64,000 bases of DNA, taken from assembly GCA_947579605.1 (NCBI GenBank), contig OX388314.1:28054948-28118947 (forward strand), in the 5' to 3' direction. Origin of the DNA: Athripsodes cinereus (taxonomy: Eukaryota > Arthropoda > Insecta > Trichoptera > Leptoceridae). The stretch's first letter is position 1. The number at the start of each line of letters is the position of its first letter. The position numbers and the translations under genes are program-made. The notes under the pieces were generated by a model. It saw only the letters and a list, made by a program, of their open reading frames with translations, was not told where the DNA came from and ran no database searches. Below, piece after piece: positions 10,237 through 21,429 of the stretch.

Positions 10237-10311
10237 TATGCCAGAGTTATCAACAACGTCGAAGGGACCTGACAAGGCACTTACAGAAAAATAACCAGCA
10301 AAGAAGTACAA

Positions 10312-10445
10312 ATCATCATCATCATCATCATCGCCCTCAACGCTCCTCTCGAGAGCACAGGGCAGAAACCATCCTCCTCCATTCAGAGCGTCTCTGTGCC
10401 AATTGCGTCACCTCTTTCCACGACATTCCCTGCGCTCTGATATGT
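10312..10445 (-). mobile_element. RTE-like RT C-terminus (family 3) with ATC repeat
   Basis: On the minus strand the sequence encodes a short tail, MSWKEVTQLAQRRSEWRR followed by SALCSRER, and ends in an ATC/GAT microsatellite (10314-10332). A second copy in the opposite orientation lies at 11985-12115. Confidence 0.55.
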
Positions 10446-11685
10446 TCAAAATGAGAAGCAAATTTAGGCATTGGTTTTAAAATGTTTTACGGTGGTAAAA
10501 ATTAACTAATATTATTATTTTTAACGGGAAATTCTTAAACTTTTGCAAAAATACGTTGGATATCTAAATTATTATTCCAGGTATCCACGGAGGTTAAAAA
10601 AATTAAAATATTTATTAAAACAACAAAAGAAAACGAAAAAAGTACCTACATAATTACAAATAATATAATATACCCACTTACAGGTTAATTCTTTTGGAAA
10701 AAAAGTGGAGGCAATTAGCAAATATAATGAGTATCAATTATGTAAAAATAAACAAGAACGCTTACAAAAGTATTTTAAAACCGAGGAGAGTAATACAAAA
10801 AAAAAATTATATAATACCGCATCTTTCAGGTGTTTTGGGGAGAGGGATGGAAAGAAGAAAAGAGTGGGGGTTATAGGAGGTTAAGGGTGATGATGTAGGT
10901 ACGAAATGTTTAAGGGTAGAAAAAAAATCGTGGCAAGTAGGTACATTATTATTTTCTACTATGGTTTTAGGGTTTAACAGAATAGGGTAGTCCGTTTTAT
11001 TTTTGGTCCCTTTTTATTGTCGGCGATGTCCTCTCAATCCATCTCTCCCCTTTTTTCCTGGTATCCTTATGGAATGTTCCAGAATGAGAGGAATGTCGCT
11101 TAAAGAGGATTCTTCGTTAGCCATCTTGATTGAGTGGCGTCCATTTTATGAAATTATCTTTATTAAAGTAATGAAAAGTTTGATGTAATTATTATTATTT
11201 TTTCTCCCCCACCCTTAATATTGTGAAGCTTATTTCAGTTTTATTTTACACCCCGTCTGTGATTAATGTTTGTTATTCAGAATAAAAAAAAGAGATCAGA
11301 ATTACAGGATTATATTTTTATTTTATTTTGTTTGTACTTTTTAATCCATTTACATTGTAAAACATCGCAGAATTTTATTGCTGGACAGACAACGAATATA
11401 ATATAATTGTTATGAACACTCTTAAATAAGGTTTCGTCAGAAAAAACCTTTATTTATCAATGGTTTTTGTAGGTAATAATATGATTTAATTATCATTTGA
11501 CTCTTTGTTATTAATCAATAAGACATTGCTATTACCTAAACGAAACCATCAGAAGCGGCTGGCGGGTCGGATTTGAGGAGGGTGCAGCAAAATTATAAAA
11601 AAATATCTTATTTACTATAACATACCATCATCGCATATCTTACAAGCGGGGGAGCCAGCTTTTCAAAACATGCTTGTGTTTCAAA
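10446..11685. other. No recognised gene
   Basis: Plus-strand open frames of about 60 codons (10694-10876, 11003-11188) have no recognisable motif. A purine-rich patch (10840-10920) and a pyrimidine-rich patch (11000-11080) are the only departures from AT-rich sequence. Confidence 0.4.
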
Positions 11686-11689
11686 ATAC

Positions 11690-11950
11690 AATAAGTAACG
11701 ATGGTTTGGCCATGTGGAAAGAATGAATGAGGACAGAATGACCGAGAAAATACCTATATTTGGCTGAGAGGAATGGTGCACGAAGACGCGGCCGTCCGAC
11801 GGTCACGTGTTGAGTACATTGAACAGGAGAGCATGCATGTGAAATTGTAAGACTGTGACGGAAGAGAAATGTGTATGCAAAGTTAGAAGGAAGTGGCGCT
11901 CGATACTTTATGCCTACCCCGCGAGGGTAGCGGTGTGATGACATAATATG
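11690..11950 (+). mobile_element. RTE-like LINE, C-terminal remnant (family 2)
   Basis: A frameshifted coding tail is visible: RWFGHVERMN, RRRGRP, and 'gaaggaagtggcgctcgata', ending in 'taccccgcgagggtagcgg' and GTGATGACAT. It matches 47335-47800, which retains more. Confidence 0.6.
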
Positions 11951-11984
11951 TATATAATTATTATGTTACACAATATCTGCTTCC

Positions 11985-12118
11985 TAACTTGATAGCCAGG
12001 GAATGTCGTGGAAAGAGGTGACGCAATTGGCACAGAGACGCTCTGAATGGAGGAGGCTGGTTTCTGCCCTGTGCTCCCGAGAGGAGCGTTGAGGGCGAGA
12101 GAGAAAGAGAGAGAGACT
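11985..12118 (+). mobile_element. RTE-like RT C-terminus (family 3) with GA-rich tail
   Basis: The frame reads MSWKEVTQLAQRRSEWRRLV, then SALCSREER and a stop, followed by 'gagagagaaagagagagaga'. Same family as 10312-10445, opposite strand. Confidence 0.55.
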
Positions 12119-12124
12119 TTGCTA

Positions 12125-12470
12125 AACATTTTACTATAAAATTCTCGGATCACGGTGTTTGTTATCGTACTCCTCCGAAACGGCTAGACCGATTTTGATT
12201 GAATTTTGTGTGCTTATCGGGTAGGTCTGAAAATCGGCCAACATCTGTTTTTCATACCCTTAAAAGTTAAGGGTGGTCCACCCCGAATTTTTTATTTTTA
12301 TTTTTTGGTCAATTTTTTTTATTTCAATTTTTTTATGGTGAGGCATTAAAAAACACATACAGCCCTATTTTTTCACCTTTTTACCGTCAATCTCTATTTT
12401 TAATAGCGATATTAGTATATGGCAAATGTATATGGCAAAACAACGTTTGCCGGGTCAGCTAGTATACTTA
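12125..12470. mobile_element. Dispersed insect repeat ending CTAG (possible Helitron)
   Basis: It contains 'gtactcctccgaaacggcta' near one end and 'aacgtttgccgggtcagctag' at the other, followed by T. I recall this pair from a very common arthropod repeat, and a CTAG^T terminus fits Helitron ends. There is no clear hairpin before CTAG and the start is not fixed, so the class is tentative. Confidence 0.45.
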
Positions 12471-13158
12471 TAGAATTTCTTAAGGTAGTGCGCCGCATTA
12501 ACGCTCCCAAGAAGGGCCGCCGCTTGTTTAACGCTTGTTAATAGTAGGTAATATAAAATTCAATGCACGTGTCGTTATAGCTTTTAGTCTAATTTACAAA
12601 TTCGTTGTAATATTTATAAGCATTAGCTTAACAACACCTTGTGTTCATAATTTCCTTTTCACTTTACTTTGGTAAATAGTTGTTGTTGGAAAAGCCCTAA
12701 AACTTTGAACGTGCGTTTGTTAATTAAAACATCGGAGCTTTGCGGAGCGTATAGGTATAGCATTGCTTTAAGTAAATCTAAAAGCTTCCGTGGTACTTTA
12801 TATTATTTATACTTAATTGTATATACATATAAATGTATATTATAATTATATTATAGTTAACTTTTCTGTATGCATGCTTCAAGTTAATTAGATAAGAACA
12901 ACTGTTTTACGTACACATTACCTATCTACCTTTTATTAATATTAATTATAAATTCGTTTGTTGTTAAACTATGGGAAAACAATTTCAAAATTTTCTTATA
13001 TATTCTGTGTAGGTATTAATTATATATTACATACTTTTAAAAATGTAGGTTATCATAAATACTTGAGAGTGAGAAAAAGATGTATAAGTACTGAAATATT
13101 ATAGTTGCTTATTATTTATTCGCTTTGTACATAACCATTATTATTATAACATAACATG
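12471..13158. other. AT-rich stretch, no feature seen
   Basis: No supported gene or repeat. Confidence 0.4.
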
Positions 13159-13159
13159 T

Positions 13160-13395
13160 ATAGGTAATTCACACAGCTCGAGCTAGTTCCAAACTAAATC
13201 ATGTATTATAGGTACTAACGCGACGATACACATATATACAATGCCCTTAATACATATACATGTAATACCCAGACCCAGGATAATTTGAAAAAGGTGATTT
13301 TTCAATCTGCCCTGGCTGGGAATCGAAACCGGAAACTCGTGACTCAAAGACAAGAACGTTACCTCCGCGTCACACCGGTCAACGTTATGTAACCG
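13160..13395 (-). mobile_element. SINE-A, near full length, diverged
   Basis: Read on the minus strand it has a tRNA-like head (A-box-like 'tgacgcggaggtaac'; decayed B box around 13318-13330), then 'ccagggcagattgaaaaatc', the 'gggtctgggtattacatgta' body and the 'ctagctcgagctgtgtgaat' end. Confidence 0.7.
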
Positions 13396-13678
13396 TGTTA
13401 ACAAAACAATATAAAATTCTGAATTCTAGAACGATAATTATATTATGCAGTAGGGAGATTATCACTGTGTAGTGATTAAGTCGGTTATTACACAAATTTA
13501 TTTGAAGTCATCGGCAATGCTGATCTATGTATACTGATGATGCGAATTTGGAGTCCGCGAAACCGGTCGTGCGTTAGTTATATCTACTCTATAGCAACAT
13601 TAAACAAATTAATTTTCTTTACAAACTTGTAGATACTCATTCTACTTTTAAAGTGTTCATATTCTGAAGGTATTACTT
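13396..13678. other. No recognised gene
   Basis: AT-rich, no supported feature. Confidence 0.35.
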
Positions 13679-13679
13679 T

Positions 13680-14075
13680 CTGAGCTCTGTGTTCTCAAAA
13701 CAACTGCATGAAGATCCCTACGCTCCTGATAGAGCAAACAAGTCCTGCTTTTATGATAGAGCTTTAAGCGTCGCTGGACCCGTCATCTGTAACAAACTCC
13801 CCGAGGACCTTCGTAAAAACCAATAAATTGGTTAGTTGGAAGAAATCGCGCCTCTGCGATAAACTCGCCCTCTGTATATTGATTGTATGATTGTCTTTGT
13901 TTGAAATGTATTTTTGTGTGAATTTGCTTGTTATCAATGTACAGTAAAGAATAAATAAAATAAATAACAGCGTTCAGGAACAAGTTGAAGACATCACTCT
14001 TCCAACATAGTTTTCCGTGGCCTTGAGATGGATGCTCCATTAAACGGCGCCGAATAAATCATCCAACATTATATA
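13680..14075 (+). mobile_element. CR1/L2-type LINE fragment, split by a T-tail insertion
   Basis: Bases 13680-13821 match the coding part of 7740-8110 (opposite strand): 'gagctctgtgttctcaaaac', 'agctttaagcgtcgctggac'. Bases 13966-14075 continue it ('gttcaggaacaagttgaaga', then the 'aaacggcgccgaataaatca' 3' end). The gap is filled by a separate insertion. Confidence 0.65.
13822..13965 (+). mobile_element. T-tail element (LINE 3' end), inserted in L2 copy
   Basis: It begins 'ggttagttggaagaaatcgc' and ends 'cagtaaagaataaataaa'. An 'aataa' direct repeat flanks it. This is the cleanest copy of a roughly 140-bp unit found at eight or more places in the window; its autonomous parent is not in the window. 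Confidence 0.65.
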
Positions 14076-14079
14076 TAGA

Positions 14080-14540
14080 TACCTACCTACATACATACAT
14101 ACATTACTTAAGACTGATTTTTGTTTCTTTTTTAATCTAACACCTATGCCTCGTACGTTATTTAAAATTCCTTTTATCCTACATAACAACAAGAACATAA
14201 CACCTAGCTTTTTACCTTTATTCTTTAATATGCATAATAATATGTAGAAGCTTTTATTTAATATTAGCTTTTATAAAACTAAACAAATTCTTTGAACTTA
14301 CACAATGAGGTGGAACGAATAAAATGTCCGGAAAATGATCCCTTTTTTAAGTCACATACTTTCACATACTTACTTGGGTTATCCCAATAATGAATACTAT
14401 GCCAACTACGCCAGATTTTATGAAACGTTATTATTTATAATCGTTATTGAGTAACCTATACCAAACACTTGATGTATATATTTTTACCCTTTAAGTTCAA
14501 ATAACTTGTATCCAAACATGTACCTAAATATGATGTATCA
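14080..14540. other. No recognised gene
   Basis: Starts with a CATA microsatellite (14088-14104); otherwise AT-rich. Confidence 0.35.
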
Positions 14541-14541
14541 T

Positions 14542-14690
14542 GAAAAAGTCCCAGGCAAGAAATAAGGCTCCTACTCTTCTCTATTAGTTTCCGAGTGTCC
14601 TGTATCAAAAAGGCATATAATTATGACATTTAACATCTTCAGTACAACGATGAGGTATGCCACCCATCTTGAATTTCTCATTATTTTTTA
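14542..14690 (+). repeat. SINE-C, 5' half
   Basis: 'cgagtgtcctgtatcaaaaa', 'gatgaggtatgccacccatc' and 'ttgaatttctc' are the SINE-C 5' half (compare 'gatgaggtttgccacccatc' at 24099). The 3' terminal module is missing. Confidence 0.5.
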
Positions 14691-15118
14691 GAAATAAACA
14701 CAAATTGTTTGAGTTTTAATGTTTTTTTATAATACATACATTAAGGGAGGGGTTCCCACCACTTACCCCTGGATGTTTCAAGAACATCAGTTCTCATGTC
14801 ATCCAGTCAATCTAGAGCAAAAACTTTTTTTTTTAACAAAGAGTGGGCTCGAGGTTATCCTTATGGGATTTCATCTGCAAAAAAAAACCCACTCGACAAT
14901 TAAAATACTCCCTTGATGTACCCTTGGTGGAAGACCTCACACCGAGGATGACACACACATTTACACAACATAGTACATGGTTTTTAAAGAAAAACTTAAT
15001 ACATTTTTTTTTTTTTTATTAACACAACAGCACATAATATGTTATAAAAATCATAATAACAAAAAAAAAATATAAGGCCAATGACAGTGTTTATACATAT
15101 ATAAAACAAGAATACAAC
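14691..15118. other. No recognised gene
   Basis: A 65-codon frame (14719-14916) has no recognisable motif. T/A homopolymer runs lie at 15003-15018. Confidence 0.35.
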
Positions 15119-15141
15119 AAGAGAGAGAGAGAGAGAGAGTA
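15119..15141. repeat. GA microsatellite
   Basis: An uninterrupted GA run of about 20 bases. Confidence 0.9.
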
Positions 15142-15302
15142 GAAAGTACAATAATGTAAATACAATGTTATATTATGAAAATGACAAGTTTTTATGAACT
15201 GTTAATAGATTAACGTTTTTAACTTGAGCAATGAAATAATTCTCGGATCTTTATCAATTAGATAAAATTGAAGGTATTGCAACTTTTACGTGAAAACTTG
15301 AC

Positions 15303-15665
15303 TGTTCTATTCTATACTAAACCTTCACCCTGTGTCCCGAGTGGGGCAAGCAGAGAGAATGGAATGCGACATTGCTATGCCCGTAAGGAAATAAATCCTC
15401 GTGACAAACATACACGCCAACTTCCATACTCATCATACTTCCGCCTCTAAGAGTATTTGATCTTCGCGATCAAGCCACGTAGTTCTCGGACGACCGCATT
15501 TCCTGACTTTCTTTCTTTCAGGACAAATACATCCTCTTTATCTTCCTTTCATCGTTCATTCGTTCCACGTGTCTAAACCACGATAAATTATTTACTTGCA
15601 TTCTGTCCAAAATAATCCTATCGCATTCGCTCACTCTTTGCTCACCTCACAAGGGGCACGGCGGA
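15303..15665 (-). mobile_element. RTE-1 family LINE, decayed
   Basis: The 3' module is 'ccctgtgtcccgagtggggc' on the plus strand. Further in, diverged versions of the RTE-1 C-terminal coding segment follow ('gatcaagccacgtagttctc', 'acgtgtctaaaccacgataa'), with many frameshifts. Confidence 0.55.
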
Positions 15666-16430
15666 AGGATATGAATAAAAATATAGATGACAGGAAAATA
15701 TTGTAAATAGTAGATTTTCTATGCATACCAAATTAAGAGAATTTTCCGCTTTACATAAATGGTAACGAACTGGTTCGGATCAACGGAATCAACATACAAA
15801 TCACAGAAATTCATCGCAATAAAAATGTAGTAAAAATTAATTGAAGCGTCTTTTATATAGCCTACCAAGCTAAGTACAATTCCATGAACTTTTAGCAGGG
15901 TGTTCATTTCTTAGGAGTCAAAGCAGCTTAATATGCGAAAGCTCTTTCGTAGAAAGCCTTAATTAATTTTCGCAATAGATTCGTAGAAAATAAAAATAGT
16001 AACCGATAAAATTCTACAGCATTCTGGACTGAAATTATTTATTGAAATTTTCTCACACAATGTTCTATGTACTATTTATCTATTCATTCTTTTTGCACAT
16101 CAGCATTATAAAACAGTGTTAACAAAACAAAAAGAAAATTTAAAATACTAGGACGATAACATGCAGTGGCGAGATTATCACTATGAAGTGATTTCTTCCA
16201 TCTATCCACGACACATTGTCACACAGGTAGGTGCCTAATTAAAACAATATACCTACCCATATATAATATTATCAATAATACGTACCAATACATCAAATTT
16301 AAAACATTTTATAGTATATTTGACACACACTCAACAGAGATTATGAGTTGGAAAGGGGGGGGGGGGGGCTAGTCACCAAAATCTTACCAATAGCCATTAA
16401 TATATTTGTATATGATACAAACACTCCTAC
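15666..16430. other. No recognised gene; poly-G tract
   Basis: Contains a G run at 16357-16370, which is prone to assembly or length error. Otherwise AT-rich. Confidence 0.4.
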
Positions 16431-16431
16431 G

Positions 16432-16502
16432 ATTATACCATCACGACATATGTCGCATGTGGGGTAGCCAGTGGATTAACTGCAAGTAATAAACATACAG
16501 CT
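16432..16502 (-). repeat. SINE-C 3' end
   Basis: 'taccatcacgacatatgtcg' and 'gtggggtagccagtggatta' form the inverse of the SINE-C 3' module. It abuts the L2 copy that follows. Confidence 0.5.
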
Positions 16503-17075
16503 AAAACCATAATTAACTCATTCGTCGTATCACGATTGGATTACTGCAATGGCATCCTCGCAAATCTGCCACAATATCAACTCCGTTTTTAATGCGACTG
16601 CACGCTTCATTTATCAACTGAATCGCTCTTCACACATATCTGCCACCCTTCAATCTCTTCACTGGCTCAGATGTCCGGAGAGAGTCGAATTTAAAGTGTG
16701 TTTGACAGTATTTAAGGCACTTCATGCTATGGCCCCAGAATATATCATGGAACTCTGCGGTAGACAGGCGTTAAGTCATAGACAGACATCACTTAGGTCT
16801 TGTCAAGATATTACATCTAAATTGGAGGTGACCAGTACTGTATCGAAACCAGTGAACGTGGAGCGTGCTTTTGCAATATCTGCACCTATAGTCTGGAACA
16901 GGCTTCCACAAATGATCAGAGAAACGCAGGACTTATCTCGTTTCAAGAACCAACTGAAGACTTATCTATTCAAGAAATCTCACGGAATAATCCAGGCACA
17001 ACCTTAGTTAGCAAAGAGCGCCCTTGAGGTGGATTTTTTTTCACAAAACGGCGCTTTAAAAATCATCCAAATAAT
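16503..17075 (+). mobile_element. CR1/L2-type LINE, 3' fragment
   Basis: It starts in another frame with INSFVVSRLDYCNGILANLP (16510-16570), a classic L2/CR1 motif, then shifts frame into the open frame at 16549-17007. It ends 'gcgcccttgaggtggatttt', 'caaaacggcgctttaaaaat', and an AAT repeat tail (about 17070-17090). Confidence 0.75.
16549..17007 (+). pseudogene. L2/CR1 RT C-terminal domain, open 152-codon frame
   Basis: Recognisable blocks are FNATARFIYQLNRSSHI (14-30), LQSLHWL (34-40), FKVCLTVFKALHAMAPEY (48-65), ERAFAISAPIVWNRLP (105-120) and FKNQLKTYLF (132-141). These form the standard C-terminal region of L2/CR1-group RT, after the catalytic core. The apparent Met start is an artefact: the true frame runs in from upstream with a frameshift near 16550-16580. 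No catalytic residues remain. Confidence 0.7.
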
Positions 17076-17099
17076 AATAATAATACGGATTGTTCTATT

Positions 17100-17340
17100 C
17101 GTTTCGATAAGTGGCATGCCACATCACTGAATCGTACATGGCAATTGTCTCGTAAGTGAAGTTTACGAACACAAATTACGGAGATAGAGCCTTTTCTGTG
17201 GCGGGACCCAATCTCTTGAATGGATTGCTTCTTGAGCTTAGACAGGCTGCGGATCTTAAGACATTCAGAAGGGATCTAAAAACCTTTTATTTTACTTATT
17301 ACTATTAAATATTGTATTCTGTTTTACATTCTTGACGTGG
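17100..17340 (+). mobile_element. Second CR1-type LINE tail
   Basis: The sequence encodes NYGDRAFSVAGPNLLNGLLL and FRRDLKTFYF, a different CR1/L2 subfamily from the preceding copy. It sits directly downstream of it. Confidence 0.55.
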
Positions 17341-17382
17341 ATACATATCGTGTCCAAAAAATTTAACGTACTACTACTACTA

Positions 17383-17640
17383 CTATACCATCACGGCATA
17401 TCCCACAAGTGGGGTAGCCAGCAGATCAGCTGCATGTAAAAAACATGCAAACTGTCTTCTTCGTGCCAATATAAAATCAAGACATTCAGGATTGGTGGCA
17501 AACCTCATCGCTGAATTTAAGATGTAAAATGTCTTAATTTTTTCGAACACCTGCCTTTTACAGGACACTCGAAAACTTACGCAGAAGAGTGGGAGACCAA
17601 TTCTTTACCGGGTGCTCCACGGGAAGATTATATCACTTGA
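17383..17640 (-). repeat. SINE-C, full-length copy
   Basis: On the plus strand it runs from 'accatcacggcatatcccac' through 'gtggggtagccagcagatca', 'aatgtcttaattttttcgaa' and 'acaggacactcgaaaactta' to 'gggagaccaattctttaccg'. The sense strand is minus: the CCGTGATGGTATAGTAGTAG end with its TAG repeat is the 3' terminus, because it is the end retained in partial copies. The terminal module resembles the 3' end of the RTE-1 elements. Confidence 0.6.
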
Positions 17641-18325
17641 TTATATCACTTGATTTAATTTAACGTAACTCAATATAATATGTAACTTCTGACTTGGATA
17701 CCTTTTTTTATCCGAGATTCTCATTTAATATGTTTATTTTTCTATATTTATAATAATTATGACGTGGATGTAATGTCCTAGAATTGATGAATTGTACAGT
17801 GTCGTTGAGGTGCTGTGGCACGTAAACGACACTTTAATGTTGTCCAATAATAATAACATCTATCATTTACAGGAAACTCAGATAAAAATGGTAGACCTAT
17901 TCTTTACTAACAGTAGATTCAATTTTTTATCAAGGGAACTTGTTTTATTATAATATGTACATATTATATAAACAGTAACAATCTTCATTCTTTCTTGTAC
18001 TTTAGCAAGCTGTTAAGAGATACATAAAGAAATATTGAGGAACCTGGTACATAGAGTAGGAAGCCACGGCGCCGACGGATTGATTCAATTTTTATATGTC
18101 ACGTAGTCTATAAGTTTTCTTGTCGTTTAAGATGAGACTGTGGGCAAAATCACTCAGAATTGGGTGGAATGCCTAAATAATAATAAAAAAAAAAAGATGA
18201 GACTGAAAAAATATATCTAAAGAAGAGGCTTTATTATTTAGTATATTTCTTATTTTTATCGTTTTATATTGTAATAACACTCGTGTTAAAAATTTAACGT
18301 TTCACACAAGTCTAGGTATTTTTAT
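17641..18325. other. No gene; SINE-C trace
   Basis: 17868-17925 matches the SINE-C 5' part ('acaggaaactcagataaaaa', 'gtagacctattctttac'). The remainder is AT-rich. Confidence 0.35.
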
Positions 18326-18329
18326 ATGG

Positions 18330-18512
18330 GTTAGTTGGAAGATATTGTGCCTTTGCAGGAAACTTACCAATTGCACGGAATTATTTTGGTTTCATTATAA
18401 TGTTGCTTTATGTTTTTTTTTTTAATGTAAGAAGAAAACACTGCTTTTCAAGAAAAGTCACGGCGCCCTTGAGATGGTCACGGATCATTAAACGGCGCCA
18501 AGTACAAATTGT
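18330..18512 (+). mobile_element. T-tail fragment next to L2-like 3' end
   Basis: 'ggttagttggaagatattgt' (18329-18348) starts a T-tail fragment. 'cggcgcccttgagatggtca' and 'attaaacggcgccaagtaca' (18460-18508) are an L2-like 3' terminus. Confidence 0.45.
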
Positions 18513-18520
18513 CTTTATTA

Positions 18521-20440
18521 GTCGGCCGGTGTGGCGCGGAGGTAATGCTCTTGCCTTTGAGTCACGAGGTCCCGGGTTCGATTCCCGGCCAGGGCAAAGT
18601 GAAGAATAACCTTTTTCAAATTGTCGTGGGTCTGGGTGTTACATGTATATGTGTGTAGTGCATTGTATACACTGAGAAAAATACTAACGAAATTTCACAA
18701 CGAATCATTGGTACGTACTATCAAATTAGGACCAGAGATCGTAACAACGATTCATTGGTACAGATCTATTGACTTCGCAACCAATTCATTGGTACATTTA
18801 CCAACAACTTCTTCACAGTGACGTCATCAACTTGAAGTTCGCTGCAGAACGAATCGTTGGTAAGAATCAATTGAATTACTTGTCATACTTACGTATGTAG
18901 GTACCTATACATAACCTCAAAATTTAGCTGTCAAAAGTCCAATAATATTAATCGCGTTTAGTTGTAAAATGTGATCTATTTTTCTAATAACGGTATAATT
19001 ATTTGAAACATACCAACAAAAATAATATTATTAGAATAATTATTCACACTTTATAAATAAACATTGTGATTAATATAAGTAGAAAAAGTAGGTAGGAAAT
19101 TAAAATAAAAAAAATCTTTTAAGTAGTTACTTGCGTAAAATAATAGTTTATTAAAAATTACAAAGGAAAAAAAATAAAAATAAAGACAGTTAATAAAGAC
19201 ACACATTAAAACATACATAAAAATATATACCATATTATAGGAAACCAAATAAAACAGCCATAGACATACTATACTTGTAGTGCAGTACATTTTTTTTTAA
19301 TATTCCTGTTCCAACTCTTCCAACATAATACGCATTAATAACAATAATAATATTGTGCTGCCTCACTCCATATCGTTTAGATGATAGTGGTATCTTTGTC
19401 TCAGCTCTGTTACATCTTGTTCATTCAATATCAAAGTCGATTATATTTTCTGTGGGAAAACATAAGGAATATAATTATTAAGTATAGGTCAATGCATCAA
19501 AACTTCAATAATTTAGAATTATTTTAATGTAGCATTATATCTGGGAATAACAATGCGGTGTAATATTGTGGTTTTATTAAGCACAAAATTATTTATACAC
19601 TGATTTGTAGGTTAGGTTAGTTATGTAGTCTGATGTTTTTTGTGCAAAAGCACATTCATTGGCAATCATTTCATTAACATAACATTTCTTGAGTGGAAAC
19701 TATGTATATAATTACGAGAATATATTAAGTAGAAATAAATAAATATTGCACATTAAATTAAAACAATATGACAAACAACAAATAAGTGATTGTACTTACT
19801 ACTGAATAATTCTATTTTATCCTCAAATCCCCAGGACTTTAACAACTCAAAAAGATACATAGCTTTGTTTCATTGACACAACACACTAACTTCACGGTCA
19901 GGAAAATAATAAATTCACACTTTCTCAATAACAAAAGATTAGAACTTGCAACGCAATATTTTCTTATGATCGAACACCTTTTGTTGTTTCATGTTTGTAT
20001 AGGTACATACCGAAAAATGACAGAAAAAACGGAAACGAACTAACAACGTAAGTAAACGGACGTGCCAACGCATTTTTTACTTTATTGTCTTATATGATAA
20101 GATCACTTTTTAAATAGAGTACTACTCTTTAAATCCACTAGCGCCGTACGGATGTTTAGTTAACTAAAACGTTGGTAAAGGAGCCGAATAATTTCAAAAT
20201 CTATTAGTAGGTACACACAAAAGATGTTGGTAAGCGCCGAGAAATTTACAGTTACGCAAAATTGAATCATTGTTTGTGTCTTATTATATCAATAGTAAGG
20301 CGAGCAAAATAATTTATTGTTATAGATCAATTGAATTTGGAGATGTACCTTTTCTCAGTGTATGTGTGTATCGTCGCGTTAGTACCCATAATACAAGATT
20401 CATCTTAGTTTGGGACTAGCTCGATCTGTGTGAATTGTCT
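18521..20440 (+). mobile_element. SINE-A, full length, split by a 1.69-kb element
   Basis: The head is tRNA-derived: A box 'tggcgcggagg' (18532-18542) and B box 'ggttcgattcc' (18575-18585) fit RNA polymerase III internal promoters. The body follows to 18669 and resumes at 20361 ('tatgtgtgtatcgtcgcgtt') through 'gactagctcgatctgtgtg' to about 20440. The middle is the TA-flanked insertion. Confidence 0.8.
18670..20360. mobile_element. TA-flanked element, 1.69 kb, CACTGAG ends
   Basis: It starts CACTGAGAAAAATACTAACG and ends ACCTTTTCTCAGTG. TA stands on both sides (18668-18669, 20361-20362), and removing the element restores a continuous SINE-A. This fits a Tc1/mariner-type insertion. No transposase could be recognised: the longest frames (66 and 79 codons) are low-complexity. 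Bases 19258-19390 repeat 2590-2722. The element is probably non-autonomous. Confidence 0.65.
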
Positions 20441-20499
20441 ATGTATGTTATGTTATGATTGCATAAATTACGAGTATTATTAGGTTTATATTTTCATTC

Positions 20500-21428
20500 T
20501 GGTCTTCTGGCTACCCCACATTTGGGAAATGCTGTGAAGATATATTCAGTGTTGAAAATAAATAAGTAAATAAATAAAGTAGAAGTTGGTATTATTAATA
20601 AATATTATATTCAATTTGCATGCAATAAACTTCTAAACTGTCATCTCTGTGCTAATAAAAGTTTAAACATTCAGAATTGGTGACAAGCCTCATCGCTGAA
20701 CTGAAGATACTGAATGTCTAAAACGTGATGTTTGACCAATACCTGGCTCTTTCAGGACATTCGAAAACAGTTAAAGAGTGGGAGACCTATTTTGTACCGG
20801 AGACTCCGCGGGATACCATGGGGACTTCCGTAGAGTTCTGAAAGTTTTAAAATAACATTGAAGACTCCCTCCCATACCCGGATATCTCAGAAGTCGGGGG
20901 ACTTCTATTTATCCGCTCTTCTAAGGAAAACTTTTGTCCTCACAGGCGGGCCCTGTTGGGCAGCCTGAAGGGCTGGCCGGCCAATACCGCCTCGTGGGAA
21001 TCTTTTATGCTACATTTACGTCTTCGATGCCCCTCTCAGGAGGATAAAATGCAATCATAACCGAATCAAACACAATGAACAACAACAAATAAACAAAGCT
21101 CAACAACAAAAACCCAAAAAAATAAAAATGACAAGCAAGCACAATAATAATTATCAATGATTATAACAATACAGTATCTAATTTGGACCAGAGGCCGAAA
21201 TATATATACCTACGGGATACCATGGGGACTTCCGTAGAGTTCTGAAAGTTTTAAAATGTGTAACTTTTCTGTATAAAATCTTCAGTTCAGACATGAAGAA
21301 CGCCACTCATTCCGAATGTCTTAACTTAAATTGGAATGGAAAGCAAAACTTTCATAAATATTTATAACATACCTACAGTTAGTCTACTGATCAATCTACT
21401 CGAAGGATATGCCGTGATGGTACAAAGA
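20500..21428. repeat. SINE-C copies interrupted by an R1-like 3' UTR
   Basis: 20506-20545 holds a 3'-module piece in plus orientation. 20610-20853 is a minus-orientation SINE-C body ('gacaagcctcatcgctgaac', 'caggacattcgaaaacagtt', 'gagtgggagacctattttgt'). After the LINE insertion, 21270-21428 is a plus-orientation copy ending 'ggatatgccgtgatggta'. Confidence 0.5.
20854..21212 (-). mobile_element. R1-like LINE 3' UTR with 45-bp target duplication
   Basis: It is near identical to 456-802 ('gagtcttcaatgtt' end, GC-rich 'aagggctggccggccaatac' block). It is flanked by a perfect 45-bp direct repeat: 20809-20853 equals 21213-21257, starting cgggataccatggggacttc and ending ttttaaaat. The insertion is 359 bp, with no coding sequence. 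Confidence 0.8.
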
Positions 21429-21429
21429 C

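Noticed and set aside
12125..12470. Firm Helitron call
   Set aside because: The CTAG^T end fits, but no 3' hairpin and no clear 5' TC at an A^T site could be shown, so only a tentative label was kept.
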